NCBI RefSeq assembly: GCF_900111255.1
Contig: NZ_FOGP01000007.1
Coordinates: 1 to 64,000, forward strand
Direction of reading: 5' to 3'
Origin: Parafannyhessea umbonata
GTDB taxonomy: Bacteria > Actinomycetota > Coriobacteriia > Coriobacteriales > Atopobiaceae
DNA: 64,000 nt
Shown here: in pieces, positions 39,500-48,383 of the stretch
Layout of the letters: every line of letters begins with the position of its first letter
How positions within the stretch are numbered: the stretch's first letter is position 1
Translations under genes and position numbers: made by a program
The notes under the pieces: model-generated
The model's database searches: none
What the model was told of the DNA's origin: nothing
What the model saw: the letters and a program-made list of their open reading frames with translations, nothing else

Positions 39500-40128
39500 C
39501 CCATACAGTTTCGATAGTAGAAGACGGCGATTTGCGTGCGGTTGCGCAGGTTGAGTTTGGCGAGGATGGCGCTGATGTGATTGCGTACGGTGCCGTCGGA
39601 AATGAAGAGCTCCCGGGCGATCTCCCCGTTGTCGAGGCCGTCTGCCACCAGGCGAACCACGTCGCGCTCGCGCTCGGAGAGGCCTGCGAGGGCGCCTTCG
39701 TCGCGAGCGGGTGAGATGCCGGCTCCCAGGGCCACGGCCTTCTCTAGGACCTCTCCCTCGAGGACGCGCTGCCCGCCCATGACGGACCTCAGCGCGGGCG
39801 CGATGGTCGAGACATCCTGCTTGATGAGGTAGCCGCGGGCGCCCATCTTGAGCGCGCGCACTATGTACTCGTCGTCGGCGAAGGTCGTGAGGAACACGAT
39901 CGCCGCGTCCGGGTGGGACGCGAGGATCTTCTCGGCCGCGGAAAGCCCGTCACGCCCCTGCATCTGGATGTCCATCAGCAGGACATCGGGCGCAAGCTCG
40001 TCGAAGAGGGATACGGCTTCGTCGCCGTCTGAGCCGCAGCCTGCTATCTCGATGTCGGGCTGCACCGAGAGGATGGTCGCGAGGGAGCGGCTGACGATCT
40101 TGTCGTCATCTACGATGAGGACGTTCAT
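39496..40128 (-). CDS. Two-component response regulator, NarL/LuxR type
   Basis: A 210-residue regulator. The receiver domain has the acidic pocket IVDDDK and the phosphorylation site Asp53 (LLMDIQM); the C-terminal LuxR helix-turn-helix reads LSERERDVVRLVADGLDNGEIA. Its start overlaps the kinase stop by 4 bp (ATGA), so the two are coupled. It probably controls the ABC exporter divergent from the kinase; a perfect palindrome between them is a candidate operator. Confidence 0.95.
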   Translation of the reverse strand: MNVLIVDDDKIVSRSLATILSVQPDIEIAGCGSDGDEAVSLFDELAPDVLLMDIQMQGRDGLSAAEKILASHPDAAIVFLTTFADDEYIVRALKMGARGYLIKQDVSTIAPALRSVMGGQRVLEGEVLEKAVALGAGISPARDEGALAGLSERERDVVRLVADGLDNGEIARELFISDGTVRNHISAILAKLNLRNRTQIAVFYYRNCMG

Positions 40129-41228
40129 GATGCCTGCTTTCGGGGGATGGATGCGAACACGTTGAACATGCCGTCGGAGGAAGAGATGCGCAGCGTGCCA
40201 CCCAGGGCCTGGACGCGCTCGCGCATGGACGAGAGCCCCATGCCCCGCTCGAGCAGACGCTCGAGATTGCTGCCGGGACTTGGGACGGATCCGTCGTTCG
40301 TGATGCTGACCTGCCAGAGGCCGGGATAGGAGGCTACGCTGACGGTCGCGTGGCCGGCCCGCGCATGGCGCGCCGCATTGGTCAGGGCCTCCCTAGAGAC
40401 CGCGATGACGCAACGCGTGACGTCCGCGGGAACGTCGTCTGGAAGGTCGCAGCGGACCTCGACGTTCGCGATGCCGCTTCCGCTTGCCAGTCGGTTGAGC
40501 TCTACCGAGAGATCCGTGGCCGAGTCAGCCAGCGCGTGGACGCTCGAGCGCATGGAGTCCAGGGCCGCGTTGACGCCAGAGGCGATCTCGCCCAGCTCGT
40601 CGACAACCTGGCCGTCGTCGGCGTGAATTACCCTGAGCGCCTCGACCTGGAGGGTCAGACGCGTGAGCAGGTGGCCCACGCTGTCGTGGATGTCACGGGC
40701 GATGCGCGTGCGCTCGGCGAGCGCCGCCGCCTTGGTCTCGTAGACGCGTGCGTCCTCGAGCTGGCGGTTCTTCTCCCTAAGTGCCAGAACCTTGTCCTGA
40801 AGGTCGTCCTCGAGGGCGTGGAGGCCCCGCTCGGCGCTGGTCGCCCGCTGCGTCTTGCGCGAGAGCGCGACGGACAGGAGCGTGACCGCGACCAGCGTGG
40901 CGCACGGGGCCAGGCCAAGTGCGCCCGCGCGCCCCCACAGGACTATTGGGACGAGCGTGGCGATCGAGAGCGCCAGGCTCTGACGCGCAAGGTCGTAGGC
41001 AAACAGGGGGGCGCCGAACGCGGCGCCGGGAACGGCGAGTGGCAGGAGCGCAAGGGCGCACGTCGCACGGGCGGCCTTGGGGCGATGGGGCTCGAGCAGC
41101 TCGTACGCCGCAGACGCAATCACCGCCAGAAGGAGCGCGACGATCTTGGGCGCGTCGGGCTCGTCGAGGGTGACGGCGAAGAGCGTGCAGGCCGCAGTCA
41201 GGAGCGTCTTGTCGATGAGTCTGTCCAT
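40125..41228 (-). CDS. Sensor histidine kinase (HisKA_3/NarX type)
   Basis: A 367-residue membrane kinase. The N-terminal 120 residues hold about five hydrophobic segments without a large external loop, which suggests sensing in or at the membrane. A coiled coil precedes the phospho-accepting His181 (RIARDIHDSVGH). The ATP-binding domain has SREALTNAARHA and GMGLSSMRERV. Small-loop kinases of this kind next to ABC exporters often respond to cell-envelope-active compounds (inference). Confidence 0.93.
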   Translation of the reverse strand: MDRLIDKTLLTAACTLFAVTLDEPDAPKIVALLLAVIASAAYELLEPHRPKAARATCALALLPLAVPGAAFGAPLFAYDLARQSLALSIATLVPIVLWGRAGALGLAPCATLVAVTLLSVALSRKTQRATSAERGLHALEDDLQDKVLALREKNRQLEDARVYETKAAALAERTRIARDIHDSVGHLLTRLTLQVEALRVIHADDGQVVDELGEIASGVNAALDSMRSSVHALADSATDLSVELNRLASGSGIANVEVRCDLPDDVPADVTRCVIAVSREALTNAARHARAGHATVSVASYPGLWQVSITNDGSVPSPGSNLERLLERGMGLSSMRERVQALGGTLRISSSDGMFNVFASIPRKQAS

Positions 41229-41260
41229 GGCTCAATTGTAGGGGAGAAGCGCGTCGACTG

Positions 41261-41306
41261 CGTCACCACTTGCCCCATGACAAATGTCATGGGGCAAGTG
41301 GTGACG
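41261..41306. promoter_or_regulatory. Perfect 22-bp inverted repeat, candidate operator
   Basis: Bases 41261-41282 (beginning CGTCACCACTTGCCCC) are the exact reverse complement of 41285-41306, separated by AA. It lies in the divergent gap between the kinase gene and the ABC transporter operon, where terminators are not expected. NarL-type regulators bind such palindromes as dimers. Confidence 0.7.
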
Positions 41307-41370
41307 CCGCTCACTTCCGCCCGCGTGGCCCGGAGGACAGAATGGTGCCAACCTCAGGAAAGGTGAAGAC

Positions 41371-42321
41371 ATGAGTGCATCGACAATCGTTTCCGTAGAC
41401 AACCTCGTCAAGCGTTACGGCAGCCTGACGGCTGTGGACCATCTGACCCTCAACATCGGGGAGGGCGAGGTCTTCGGCCTGCTGGGCCCCAACGGCTCGG
41501 GCAAGACCACGACCATCAACTGCATCCTCCAGCTGCTCTCCTATGACCACGGCCAGGTCGAGCTCTTCGGCAGGCGTGCGACCCCCACGAGCTACGACCT
41601 CAAGCGCCGCGTCGGCGTGGTTCCCCAGGAGGTCGCGGTGTTCAACGAGCTCAGCGTGCGCGAGAACGTAGACGCATTCTGCGCGCTGTACGTCTCGGAC
41701 CGCGCGCGCCGCAGGCAGTTGGTGGACGAGGCCATCGACTTCGTCGGCATCGGGGACTTCGAGAAGTTCCGTCCCAGCAAGCTGTCGGGAGGTCTCCGAC
41801 GCAGGCTGAACATTGCCTGCGGCATCGCCCACAAGCCGGAGCTCATCATCTTCGACGAGCCCACGGTCGCCGTTGACCCCCAGAGCCGAAACGCGATTCT
41901 TGAGGGCATCCAACGCCTCAACCGCGAGGGCGCGACCATCATCTACACCTCCCACTACATGGAGGAGATCGAGCAGATCTGCACGCGCATCTCCATCATG
42001 GACGCCGGGCGCACCGTGGCCTCCGGCACGGCAGACGAGCTCAAGTCCATGGTTGGCACGGGTGAGAAGATCAACGTCGGGTGCTCTGTTCCCGACGAGG
42101 CCACCCTCGAGGCGGTCCGCTCCCTCTCGTGCGTGCGCGCTGCGACGTACGCGTCCGGTCACCTTCTGGTCGAGTGCCTCGCGGGAGACCACAACCTCTC
42201 CGACATCCTGGGCGTCCTTCGAGATCGTGGCGTGAGCTACGGCCGCGTGCTCTCCGAGCCGCCCACACTCAACGACGTGTTCCTCGAGATAACCGGTCGC
42301 GAGCTTCGCGACGAGGCATAG
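41371..42321 (+). CDS. ABC transporter ATP-binding protein (drug/lantibiotic exporter type)
   Basis: A 316-residue ATPase of the DrrA/CcmA group. Walker A is GPNGSGKTTT, the signature is LSGGLRRRLNIA and Walker B is LIIFDEPTVAVDP; a C-terminal domain (from about residue 220) is typical of ABC-2 exporters. AGGAAAGG lies upstream of ATG 41371. Two permease genes follow, which gives one complete exporter. Confidence 0.94.
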   Translation: MSASTIVSVDNLVKRYGSLTAVDHLTLNIGEGEVFGLLGPNGSGKTTTINCILQLLSYDHGQVELFGRRATPTSYDLKRRVGVVPQEVAVFNELSVRENVDAFCALYVSDRARRRQLVDEAIDFVGIGDFEKFRPSKLSGGLRRRLNIACGIAHKPELIIFDEPTVAVDPQSRNAILEGIQRLNREGATIIYTSHYMEEIEQICTRISIMDAGRTVASGTADELKSMVGTGEKINVGCSVPDEATLEAVRSLSCVRAATYASGHLLVECLAGDHNLSDILGVLRDRGVSYGRVLSEPPTLNDVFLEITGRELRDEA

Positions 42322-42331
42322 GGGGTCTGCC

Positions 42332-43507
42332 ATGATGCGTGCGAACTTCAAGGCGACGCTCCTCTCCATAGTGCGCTCGCCGAGCCTCCTGTTCTGGCCG
42401 CTTGCGTTTCCCATCATCCTCTCGCTTGTCTTCTCGATGATGTTCTCGGGGCTCGAGCAGGCATATCGCCTGCAGCCGGTCTCCGTCGCCGTCGTTCGCG
42501 ACGCGAACTACGACAAGGCAACCGGCTTCGACGAGCTGCTCTCATCGGTCGACGACGACGGCGACGAGTGGCACGTGTTCGACGTCAGCTCCGTCGGCAG
42601 CGTGGCCGAGGCCGAGCGCAAGGTGGTCGACGGGGACGTCTCGGGCTACATCTGCCTTGACGCGGACGCGAACCCCTCGCTCCACCTGTCGCCGCGCGCC
42701 TCGTTTAGCCTCGGCTCCGGATCGCTCACCTCGGCCCAGTCGGTGCTGGACTCCTACATCCGCGTCCGCTCCGAGATGGAGGACCTTGCGAAGAAGGACC
42801 CCATGCTCCTGGCTGACCCCACCGTCCTGCAGAGGTTCAGCTCGGACGCCGTTTCGACCGAAAGGCTCTCGGTCACGGCGAACGACCCCAAGGCGAGCGT
42901 CCGCTATTACTACGCGCTGCTCGGCATGGCCGCGGGCATAGGCTCCGTCCTGGCCATGAAGGCGATTCGCGAGACCCAGGCAAACGCGACCGCCCTGGGT
43001 GCCCGCAGGACCCTGGCCGGGTTCCCGCGCTGGCGCGTGCTCGTCTCGTCTACCGCGGCCGCGTGGCTCGCGAGCTACGCCTGCCTTGCTGTGGGCTTTG
43101 CCTTCATTCGGTTCGTTCTGGGCGTCGACTTCGGCGGACGAGAAGGACTTGCCCTCCTGGCCCTGGGCGCGGCCTCCCTCGTCTCCTCGTCGGCCGGCGC
43201 CATCTTCGGCACCTTCGCCAGCGATTCGGGCAGCGGGGTCCTGACGGCCATCACCTGCGTGCTCTCGTTCTTCGCGGGGCTGTACGGCACCTACTCCCAG
43301 CAGCTCTCCGACCAAGTCGCCCACAACCTGCCCTTGCTTGCGGCGGCCAACCCCATTCGCCAGATCTCCCAGGCCTTCTACTCGCTCATGTACTATGACT
43401 CGCTCGAGCCTTTCGCCGCGCATTGCGCGACCCTTCTGGTCACGGCGCTCGTGCTCGGCTCGGTCGCGGCGGTTCGTATGAGGAGGACCAGCTATGTCAA
43501 TCTTTAA
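42332..43507 (+). CDS. ABC-2 type permease, first subunit
   Basis: A 391-residue membrane protein: one N-terminal helix (LLFWPLAFPIILSLVFSMMF), a large extracytoplasmic domain (about residues 40-185), then five helices. ATG 42332 or 42335 may start translation. It pairs with the next permease as a heterodimer and overlaps it by 14 bp. The substrate is unknown. Confidence 0.9.
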   Translation: MMRANFKATLLSIVRSPSLLFWPLAFPIILSLVFSMMFSGLEQAYRLQPVSVAVVRDANYDKATGFDELLSSVDDDGDEWHVFDVSSVGSVAEAERKVVDGDVSGYICLDADANPSLHLSPRASFSLGSGSLTSAQSVLDSYIRVRSEMEDLAKKDPMLLADPTVLQRFSSDAVSTERLSVTANDPKASVRYYYALLGMAAGIGSVLAMKAIRETQANATALGARRTLAGFPRWRVLVSSTAAAWLASYACLAVGFAFIRFVLGVDFGGREGLALLALGAASLVSSSAGAIFGTFASDSGSGVLTAITCVLSFFAGLYGTYSQQLSDQVAHNLPLLAAANPIRQISQAFYSLMYYDSLEPFAAHCATLLVTALVLGSVAAVRMRRTSYVNL

Positions 43508-44675
43508 GTCCGCGTTGCGCGTCCTCTGGCGCCACAAGCTCTACGTCCTTATCTACCTCGTAATGATGACGGCGATGGGCGTGATCATCTCGTCCCAGGC
43601 GAACACGGGAGGAGTTACCGAGTACACCGCCGCCAAGCCGAACGTCGCCGTGATCGACCGTGATGGCTCGCAGATCTCCCGCTCGATCGCCACGTACGTG
43701 AGTGGAAGCGGCACCGAGGTCCAGGTCGACGACAGCCAGCGTGCCATTCAGGACGCCACGGCCGAGGATGCCGCCTCCTACATACTCGTGATTCCCGAGG
43801 GCTACGGCGACGACCTGATGTCCGCGGCCGCCGACGGCCAGGACGCCCCGGCGCTCCGCACGGTCATCAGCTACCAGAGCGCGGCTGGCTCGCTGATGGA
43901 CATCAAGGTCAAGCAGTACCTCCAGTCGCTCTATGGCTACGCGTCTGCGACCGGCGCCGACCAGGAGGAGGTCGCGCGCCTGGCCTCCGACGCGATGTCC
44001 CGGGAGGCCGACGTCTCCATCGTCGACACGGGCGACTCCAGCGTCTCAGAGGCGCTCGTCCAGTACTTCATGTGGACCGAGTACCCGCTCTTCTGCTCGT
44101 GCGCGGTGTGCATCGCAGTGCTGATGAAGTCCCTCAACGGCGACGACGTGCGCAGGCGCCTCCTTGCGGCCCCCACCACCTCCTTCTCCAGGAGCCTTCA
44201 GGAGTTCGCCGCCTGCGTCGTGGCCGGCCTCGTCGCGTGGGCGTTCGTCGTCATCGTGGGCCTCGCGTTCTACGGCCAGGCCCTCGTCGCCAACGCCCCG
44301 GCAACGGCCGCGCTGCTGTCGCTCCCGAGCCTTGCGTACGCCATGGTCTCAGTCGGCGTCGGATTCCTCCTGGGCCAGATGGGCGTGGGAGAAGAGCTCG
44401 CCAACGCTCTCGCGAACGTCGGCGGCATGGTGATGTCGTTCATGGGCGGGGCGTGGATCGACCTGTCCATCGTCGGCGACGGCATCCTCTCCGTAGCTCA
44501 CCTGGCCCCGTCGTTCTGGGCCACCCAGGCGATAGACAAGGTCCTCGGGATCGAGACGGCCTACACCGAGGCGGGCGTGGAAATGTGGGGGTGCCTCGGC
44601 ATCGTGTCCCTCTACGCCATCGTCTTCGTGATCGTCGCGTTTGTCGTCGGCAGGGCGCGTCTGCAGCGCTCCTAG
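43494..44675 (+). CDS. ABC-2 type permease, second subunit
   Basis: A 393-residue paralogue of the preceding permease with the same plan (N-terminal helix, external domain of about 170 residues, five to six C-terminal helices). The external part (VAVIDRDGSQISRSIATYV) resembles YhgE/ABC-2 proteins. It overlaps the first permease gene by 14 bp. Confidence 0.9.
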   Translation: MSIFKSALRVLWRHKLYVLIYLVMMTAMGVIISSQANTGGVTEYTAAKPNVAVIDRDGSQISRSIATYVSGSGTEVQVDDSQRAIQDATAEDAASYILVIPEGYGDDLMSAAADGQDAPALRTVISYQSAAGSLMDIKVKQYLQSLYGYASATGADQEEVARLASDAMSREADVSIVDTGDSSVSEALVQYFMWTEYPLFCSCAVCIAVLMKSLNGDDVRRRLLAAPTTSFSRSLQEFAACVVAGLVAWAFVVIVGLAFYGQALVANAPATAALLSLPSLAYAMVSVGVGFLLGQMGVGEELANALANVGGMVMSFMGGAWIDLSIVGDGILSVAHLAPSFWATQAIDKVLGIETAYTEAGVEMWGCLGIVSLYAIVFVIVAFVVGRARLQRS

Positions 44676-44701
44676 TTGTTCGCGTCGCGACCCGCGCTGG
44701 T

Positions 44702-44731
44702 TTGAAACGCGTCACATAAAGTGGGGATAAT
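44702..44731 (+). promoter_or_regulatory. Promoter of the patatin-like gene
   Basis: TTGAAA (44702-44707), an 18-bp spacer and GATAAT (44726-44731) lie about 60 bp before the start codon. Confidence 0.6.
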
Positions 44732-44754
44732 GACCTCACCACGAAACGTTTTCC

Positions 44755-44774
44755 GGGCGCCCCACGGGGCGCCC
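44755..44774 (+). other. Leader hairpin of the patatin-like gene
   Basis: GGGCGCCC-CACG-GGGCGCCC followed by TTT lies in the 5' untranslated region, 9 bp before the ribosome-binding site GGAGG. It could attenuate transcription or shield the site. Confidence 0.55.
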
Positions 44775-44792
44775 TTTCGCACGGAGGTTCGC

Positions 44793-45689
44793 ATGACCAA
44801 CAACGCTTTGGTGCTCGAGGGCGGCGGGTTTCGCGCCATGTTCACCGCGGGCGTCACCGACGTCCTGATGGAGCACGGGCTATATGACTTCTCGAGCGTC
44901 TGGGGCGTCTCGGCCGGAGCCATCAGCGCCCTGAGCTTCAAGAGCCACCAGATCGGACGCGTCGCCCGCATCATGCTGGCGTTTCGCGACGACCGACGGT
45001 TCATGTCGCTCTGGTCGTTTTTGACCACGGGCAACATGGCGGGAAGCGAGTTCATGTTCGACGAGGTCCAGAACGTGCTCGACCCCTGCGACAACGACCG
45101 CTTCAACGAAAGCCCCATGCGCATGTTCGCCGTCGCGTCGAACGTCGTGTTCGGCACGCCGGAGTACTTCGAGTGCAAGAGCCTTCCCGAGGACGTCCTC
45201 AAGGTGCGCGCATCGGCCTCGATGCCCGGCGTCTCGCAGATGGTCGAGGTCGACGGCGGGCGCTACCTGGACGGCGGCACCACGGACTCCATCCCGTACG
45301 AGGCGGCGCTCGGGCTCGAGGGCGCGAACGAGGTCGAGGGATACGGGGGCGCGCAAAAGGCCGTCGTTGTCCTCACGCGCGAGCGAGGCTACCAGAAGGA
45401 CCTGGGGAACGAGGGCCTCATCCTGCGCTCCCACCGCTACGACAACTACCCCTACTTCACCCATGCGCTCGAGACGCGCCACCTGCGCTACAACGAGCAG
45501 CGCAGGCGCCTGTTCGAGATGGAGGAGCAGGAGGATTCGCGCGTGCTGGTCATTGCTCCCGAGGAGCCCGTGACGGTCGACGTCAGGGGCGCGGACGGTG
45601 GGGCCCTGCACTCCCTCTACATCCAGGGACGCCAGCAAGCAGCCCGACGCATCGAGGAGATATCGGCGTTCATCGGCCACGAGGCGTAG
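44793..45689 (+). CDS. Patatin-like phospholipase
   Basis: A 298-residue lipid acyl hydrolase of the bacterial patatin family (YjjU/RssA-like). The oxyanion motif is EGGGFRAMF, the nucleophile Ser40 is in GVSAG, and the catalytic Asp near 160 is in YLDGG. No signal peptide is seen, so it acts in the cytoplasm or at the inner membrane face. ATG 44793 follows GGAGG; the frame open upstream overlaps the promoter. Confidence 0.9.
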   Translation: MTNNALVLEGGGFRAMFTAGVTDVLMEHGLYDFSSVWGVSAGAISALSFKSHQIGRVARIMLAFRDDRRFMSLWSFLTTGNMAGSEFMFDEVQNVLDPCDNDRFNESPMRMFAVASNVVFGTPEYFECKSLPEDVLKVRASASMPGVSQMVEVDGGRYLDGGTTDSIPYEAALGLEGANEVEGYGGAQKAVVVLTRERGYQKDLGNEGLILRSHRYDNYPYFTHALETRHLRYNEQRRRLFEMEEQEDSRVLVIAPEEPVTVDVRGADGGALHSLYIQGRQQAARRIEEISAFIGHEA

Positions 45690-45792
45690 CCGCGGCGCAT
45701 GGCCAAGAAGGGCGAGAAGGGCGTACGAGACGTCCTTCTCGACATTTTGTGGACGAATGTGGTGTTTTGCCACGTACCTGCGGGCGCTGTTG

Positions 45793-45798
45793 TATACT
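45793..45798 (+). promoter_or_regulatory. Probable -10 box of the rplM-rpsI operon
   Basis: TATACT lies 76 bp before rplM. No -35 box with standard spacing is seen; TTGCCA (45767) stands 20 bp upstream. Confidence 0.4.
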
Positions 45799-45874
45799 TC
45801 TTAGGCTTTTCCACTGAGCCCCGTAATCTCAAGGAAAAAGCAGTTCTCATTTCGTAGGTACATGGAGGAGTCAA

Positions 45875-46315
45875 GTGAACAAGTCGACTCGTTTCGCCAA
45901 GAAGGGTGAGGTCCAGCGCAACTGGGTTCTCATCGATGCCGAGGGCGCTACTCTTGGCCGCCTTGCAACGAAGGCTGCCATGATTCTTCGTGGCAAGAAC
46001 AAGCCCCAGTACACCCCGAACACCGACACCGGTGACTTCGTGGTCATCATCAACGCCGACAAGGTCCAGCTTACCGGCGTCAAGGCAGATCACAAGGAGT
46101 ACTGGCGTTACTCTGGCTGGCTCGGCGGCCTCAAGACCGAGTCCTTCAAGGAGGCTATGGCCAAGCACCCCGAGCGCGTCATCGAGCACGCTGTCAAGGG
46201 CATGCTTCCCCACACCACCCTTGGTCGCCAGCAGGCCACCAAGCTCAAGGTCTACGCTGGCCCCGAGCACCCGCACGCTGCACAGAACCCCGTTAAGATT
46301 GATCTGGAGGCTTAA
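45875..46315 (+). CDS. rplM: 50S ribosomal protein L13
   Basis: A 146-residue L13. The start [34 protein letters not shown] and [12 protein letters not shown] are diagnostic. GTG 45875 is preceded by GGAGGAG. It is followed after 3 bp by rpsI, the universal pairing. Confidence 0.98.
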   Translation: MNKSTRFAKKGEVQRNWVLIDAEGATLGRLATKAAMILRGKNKPQYTPNTDTGDFVVIINADKVQLTGVKADHKEYWRYSGWLGGLKTESFKEAMAKHPERVIEHAVKGMLPHTTLGRQQATKLKVYAGPEHPHAAQNPVKIDLEA

Positions 46316-46318
46316 CCG

Positions 46319-46714
46319 ATGGCTGACAACTCCGCTGTCTACACCGGCACCGGCCGTCGTAAGGAGGCCACCGCTCGCGTGCGCCTCGTTCCCGGCACCG
46401 GCAAGGTTACCGTTAACGGTCGCGACGCTCTGAACTACTTCGGTCGTCAGCAGCTCGTCGACAACGCTCTCGCTCCCTTCCGCGTCACCGACACCGTCGA
46501 TCGCTTCGACGTCTTCGCCAACTGCGACGGCGGCGGCATCAACGGCCAGTCCGGCGCCCTGCGCCTGGGCATCGCCCGCGCTCTCCTCGAGGCTGGCGAG
46601 TACCGCGCCGACCTCAAGAAGGCTGGCTTCCTCACCCGCGACGCCCGTGCGGTCGAGCGCAAGAAGTACGGTCTGAAGAAGGCTCGCAAGCGCCCGCAGT
46701 TCTCCAAGCGCTAA
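46319..46714 (+). CDS. rpsI: 30S ribosomal protein S9
   Basis: A 131-residue S9 ([21 protein letters not shown]-terminal [11 protein letters not shown]). The conserved final SKR contacts tRNA in the P site. It is cotranscribed with rplM and closed by a terminator. Confidence 0.98.
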   Translation: MADNSAVYTGTGRRKEATARVRLVPGTGKVTVNGRDALNYFGRQQLVDNALAPFRVTDTVDRFDVFANCDGGGINGQSGALRLGIARALLEAGEYRADLKKAGFLTRDARAVERKKYGLKKARKRPQFSKR

Positions 46715-46741
46715 GGCCTTTGGGTCACAGATACCTGTCAG

Positions 46742-46775
46742 GGGGCCTGTCGATTCTTTTCGGCAGGCCCCTTTT
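46742..46775 (+). terminator. rplM-rpsI terminator
   Basis: GGGGCCTG pairs with CAGGCCCC around a partly paired loop, followed by TTTT. Confidence 0.85.
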
Positions 46776-46851
46776 CTGTCACCATACGTTTGACGCGGCC
46801 TCGTTGACGCGCCAAACGTGAGCAAGTGTTCGCAACCAGAAGGGGAGCGAA

Positions 46852-48189
46852 ATGAAGTACTTCGGAACGGACGGCTTTCGCGGCAAGGCAAACGAGGGCC
46901 TGAACGTCGATCACGCCTACAAGATCGGTCGCTTTGTCGGCTGGTACTACGGTGCCCGCGAGGGCAAGAAGGCCCGCATCATCTTGGGGAAGGACACGCG
47001 TAGGTCGAGCTACATGTTCGAGAGCGCCCTGGTGTCTGGCCTCGTGGCGTCGGGAGCCGACGCCTACATGCTGCACGTCATCCCCACGCCGGGCCTGGCA
47101 TACGAGACGGCCGACGGCGGCTTTGACTGCGGCATCATGATCACCGCGAGCCACAACCCGTACTACGACAACGGCATCAAGCTGGTCAACACCGACGGCT
47201 ACAAGATGGACGAGGACGTTCTGGAGAAGATCGAGTCCTACATCGACGGCGAGTTCGACGTGCCCCTGGCAACCGGCGACTCCATTGGCTGCACGGTCGA
47301 CTACATGCAGGGCCGCAACCGCTACATCGCCCACCTGATCTCGTCATGCGGCTTCTCGATGCAGGGCGTCAAGGTCGGCCTGGACTGCGCGAACGGCGCG
47401 GCGTCCTCGGTGGCCCGCCCCGTCTTCGACGCCATGGGCGCCGAGACCCACGTGATCAACAACGCCCCCAACGGCTTCAACATCAACGTCGACTGCGGCT
47501 CCACCCACATCGAGCGCCTGCGTGACTTTGTTGTCAAGAACGGCCTCGATGTCGGATTTGCCTACGACGGCGACGCCGACCGCTGCCTGGCCGTCGACGA
47601 GCGCGGCCATGTGGTCGATGGCGACCTCATCCTCTACGTGTGCTCGACGTACCTCGCCAAGCACGGCCGCCTTGCCAAGAACGTCGTCGTTCCCACGGTC
47701 ATGTCGAACTTCGGCTTCTTCAAGGCGCTCGAGGCCGCGGGCATCGGCCACGAGGCGACCGCGGTGGGCGACAAGAACGTCTGGGCCTGCATGATGGAGA
47801 ACGGCTACACCCTGGGCGGCGAGCAGTCCGGCCACATCATCTTCGGTGACCTCGAGAAGACCGGAGACGGCATCATGACCAGCCTCCGCATCATGGAGGT
47901 GCTGCGTGCCGAGCGCGAGAAGCTCTCCGAGCTCACCCGCCCCGTCAAGCTGTACCCGCAGCTCCTGATCAACGTTCGCGTTCAGGACAAGGACGCGGTC
48001 ATGGCTTCCGACGACATCAAGGCGGCGGTCGCCGAGGCCGAGAAGTTCCTCGAGGGCAATGGTCGCGTCCTCGTGCGCGCGAGCGGCACCGAGCCCCTGA
48101 TCCGCGTCCTCGCGGAGGCACCCACCGACGAGCTCTGCCAGCAGGCGGACGCCATCGTCATCAAGGCGCTGGAGCCCTACAAGGAGTAG
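46852..48189 (+). CDS. glmM: Phosphoglucosamine mutase
   Basis: A 445-residue alpha-phosphohexomutase that converts glucosamine-6-phosphate to glucosamine-1-phosphate for peptidoglycan precursors. The phospho-serine is Ser100 in TASHNP; the metal loop is DGDADRC; the sugar-binding loop is GGEQSGH; the C-terminal phosphate-binding motif is RASGTEPLIRV. glmS, which supplies its substrate, is the next gene but has a separate leader. Confidence 0.95.
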   Translation: MKYFGTDGFRGKANEGLNVDHAYKIGRFVGWYYGAREGKKARIILGKDTRRSSYMFESALVSGLVASGADAYMLHVIPTPGLAYETADGGFDCGIMITASHNPYYDNGIKLVNTDGYKMDEDVLEKIESYIDGEFDVPLATGDSIGCTVDYMQGRNRYIAHLISSCGFSMQGVKVGLDCANGAASSVARPVFDAMGAETHVINNAPNGFNINVDCGSTHIERLRDFVVKNGLDVGFAYDGDADRCLAVDERGHVVDGDLILYVCSTYLAKHGRLAKNVVVPTVMSNFGFFKALEAAGIGHEATAVGDKNVWACMMENGYTLGGEQSGHIIFGDLEKTGDGIMTSLRIMEVLRAEREKLSELTRPVKLYPQLLINVRVQDKDAVMASDDIKAAVAEAEKFLEGNGRVLVRASGTEPLIRVLAEAPTDELCQQADAIVIKALEPYKE

Positions 48190-48225
48190 CTCCGCCGCTC
48201 GAGACGCTGCGCATAGTGACGCTTT

Positions 48226-48270
48226 CGCGAGAAGGGCGTGCCTCCCAGCTGGTGGCATGCCCTTCTCGCG
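48226..48270 (+). terminator. Hairpin between glmM and glmS
   Basis: A 17-bp stem (starting CGCGAGAAGGGC, one G-T pair) with an 11-nt loop; TTTTT follows 11 bp later. It is probably the glmM terminator. Confidence 0.65.
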
Positions 48271-48318
48271 TGTGGCATGTCTTTTTGTGGCGCTGTCGCA
48301 GCGATAACACCTCGCTGG

Positions 48319-48360
48319 TAGAATGAAGAGCTAGTATGCAATGCCGCCTTATGGGCGGCA
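48319..48360 (+). promoter_or_regulatory. glmS promoter -10 and leader hairpin
   Basis: TAGAAT (48319-48324) is a likely -10 box, with a weak TCGCAG 17 bp before it. TGCCGCC and GGCGGCA (48342-48360) form a 7-bp leader hairpin 10 bp before the ribosome-binding site AGGAGG. Confidence 0.45.
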
Positions 48361-48383
48361 GGGATAACCCAGGAGGTAACAAC

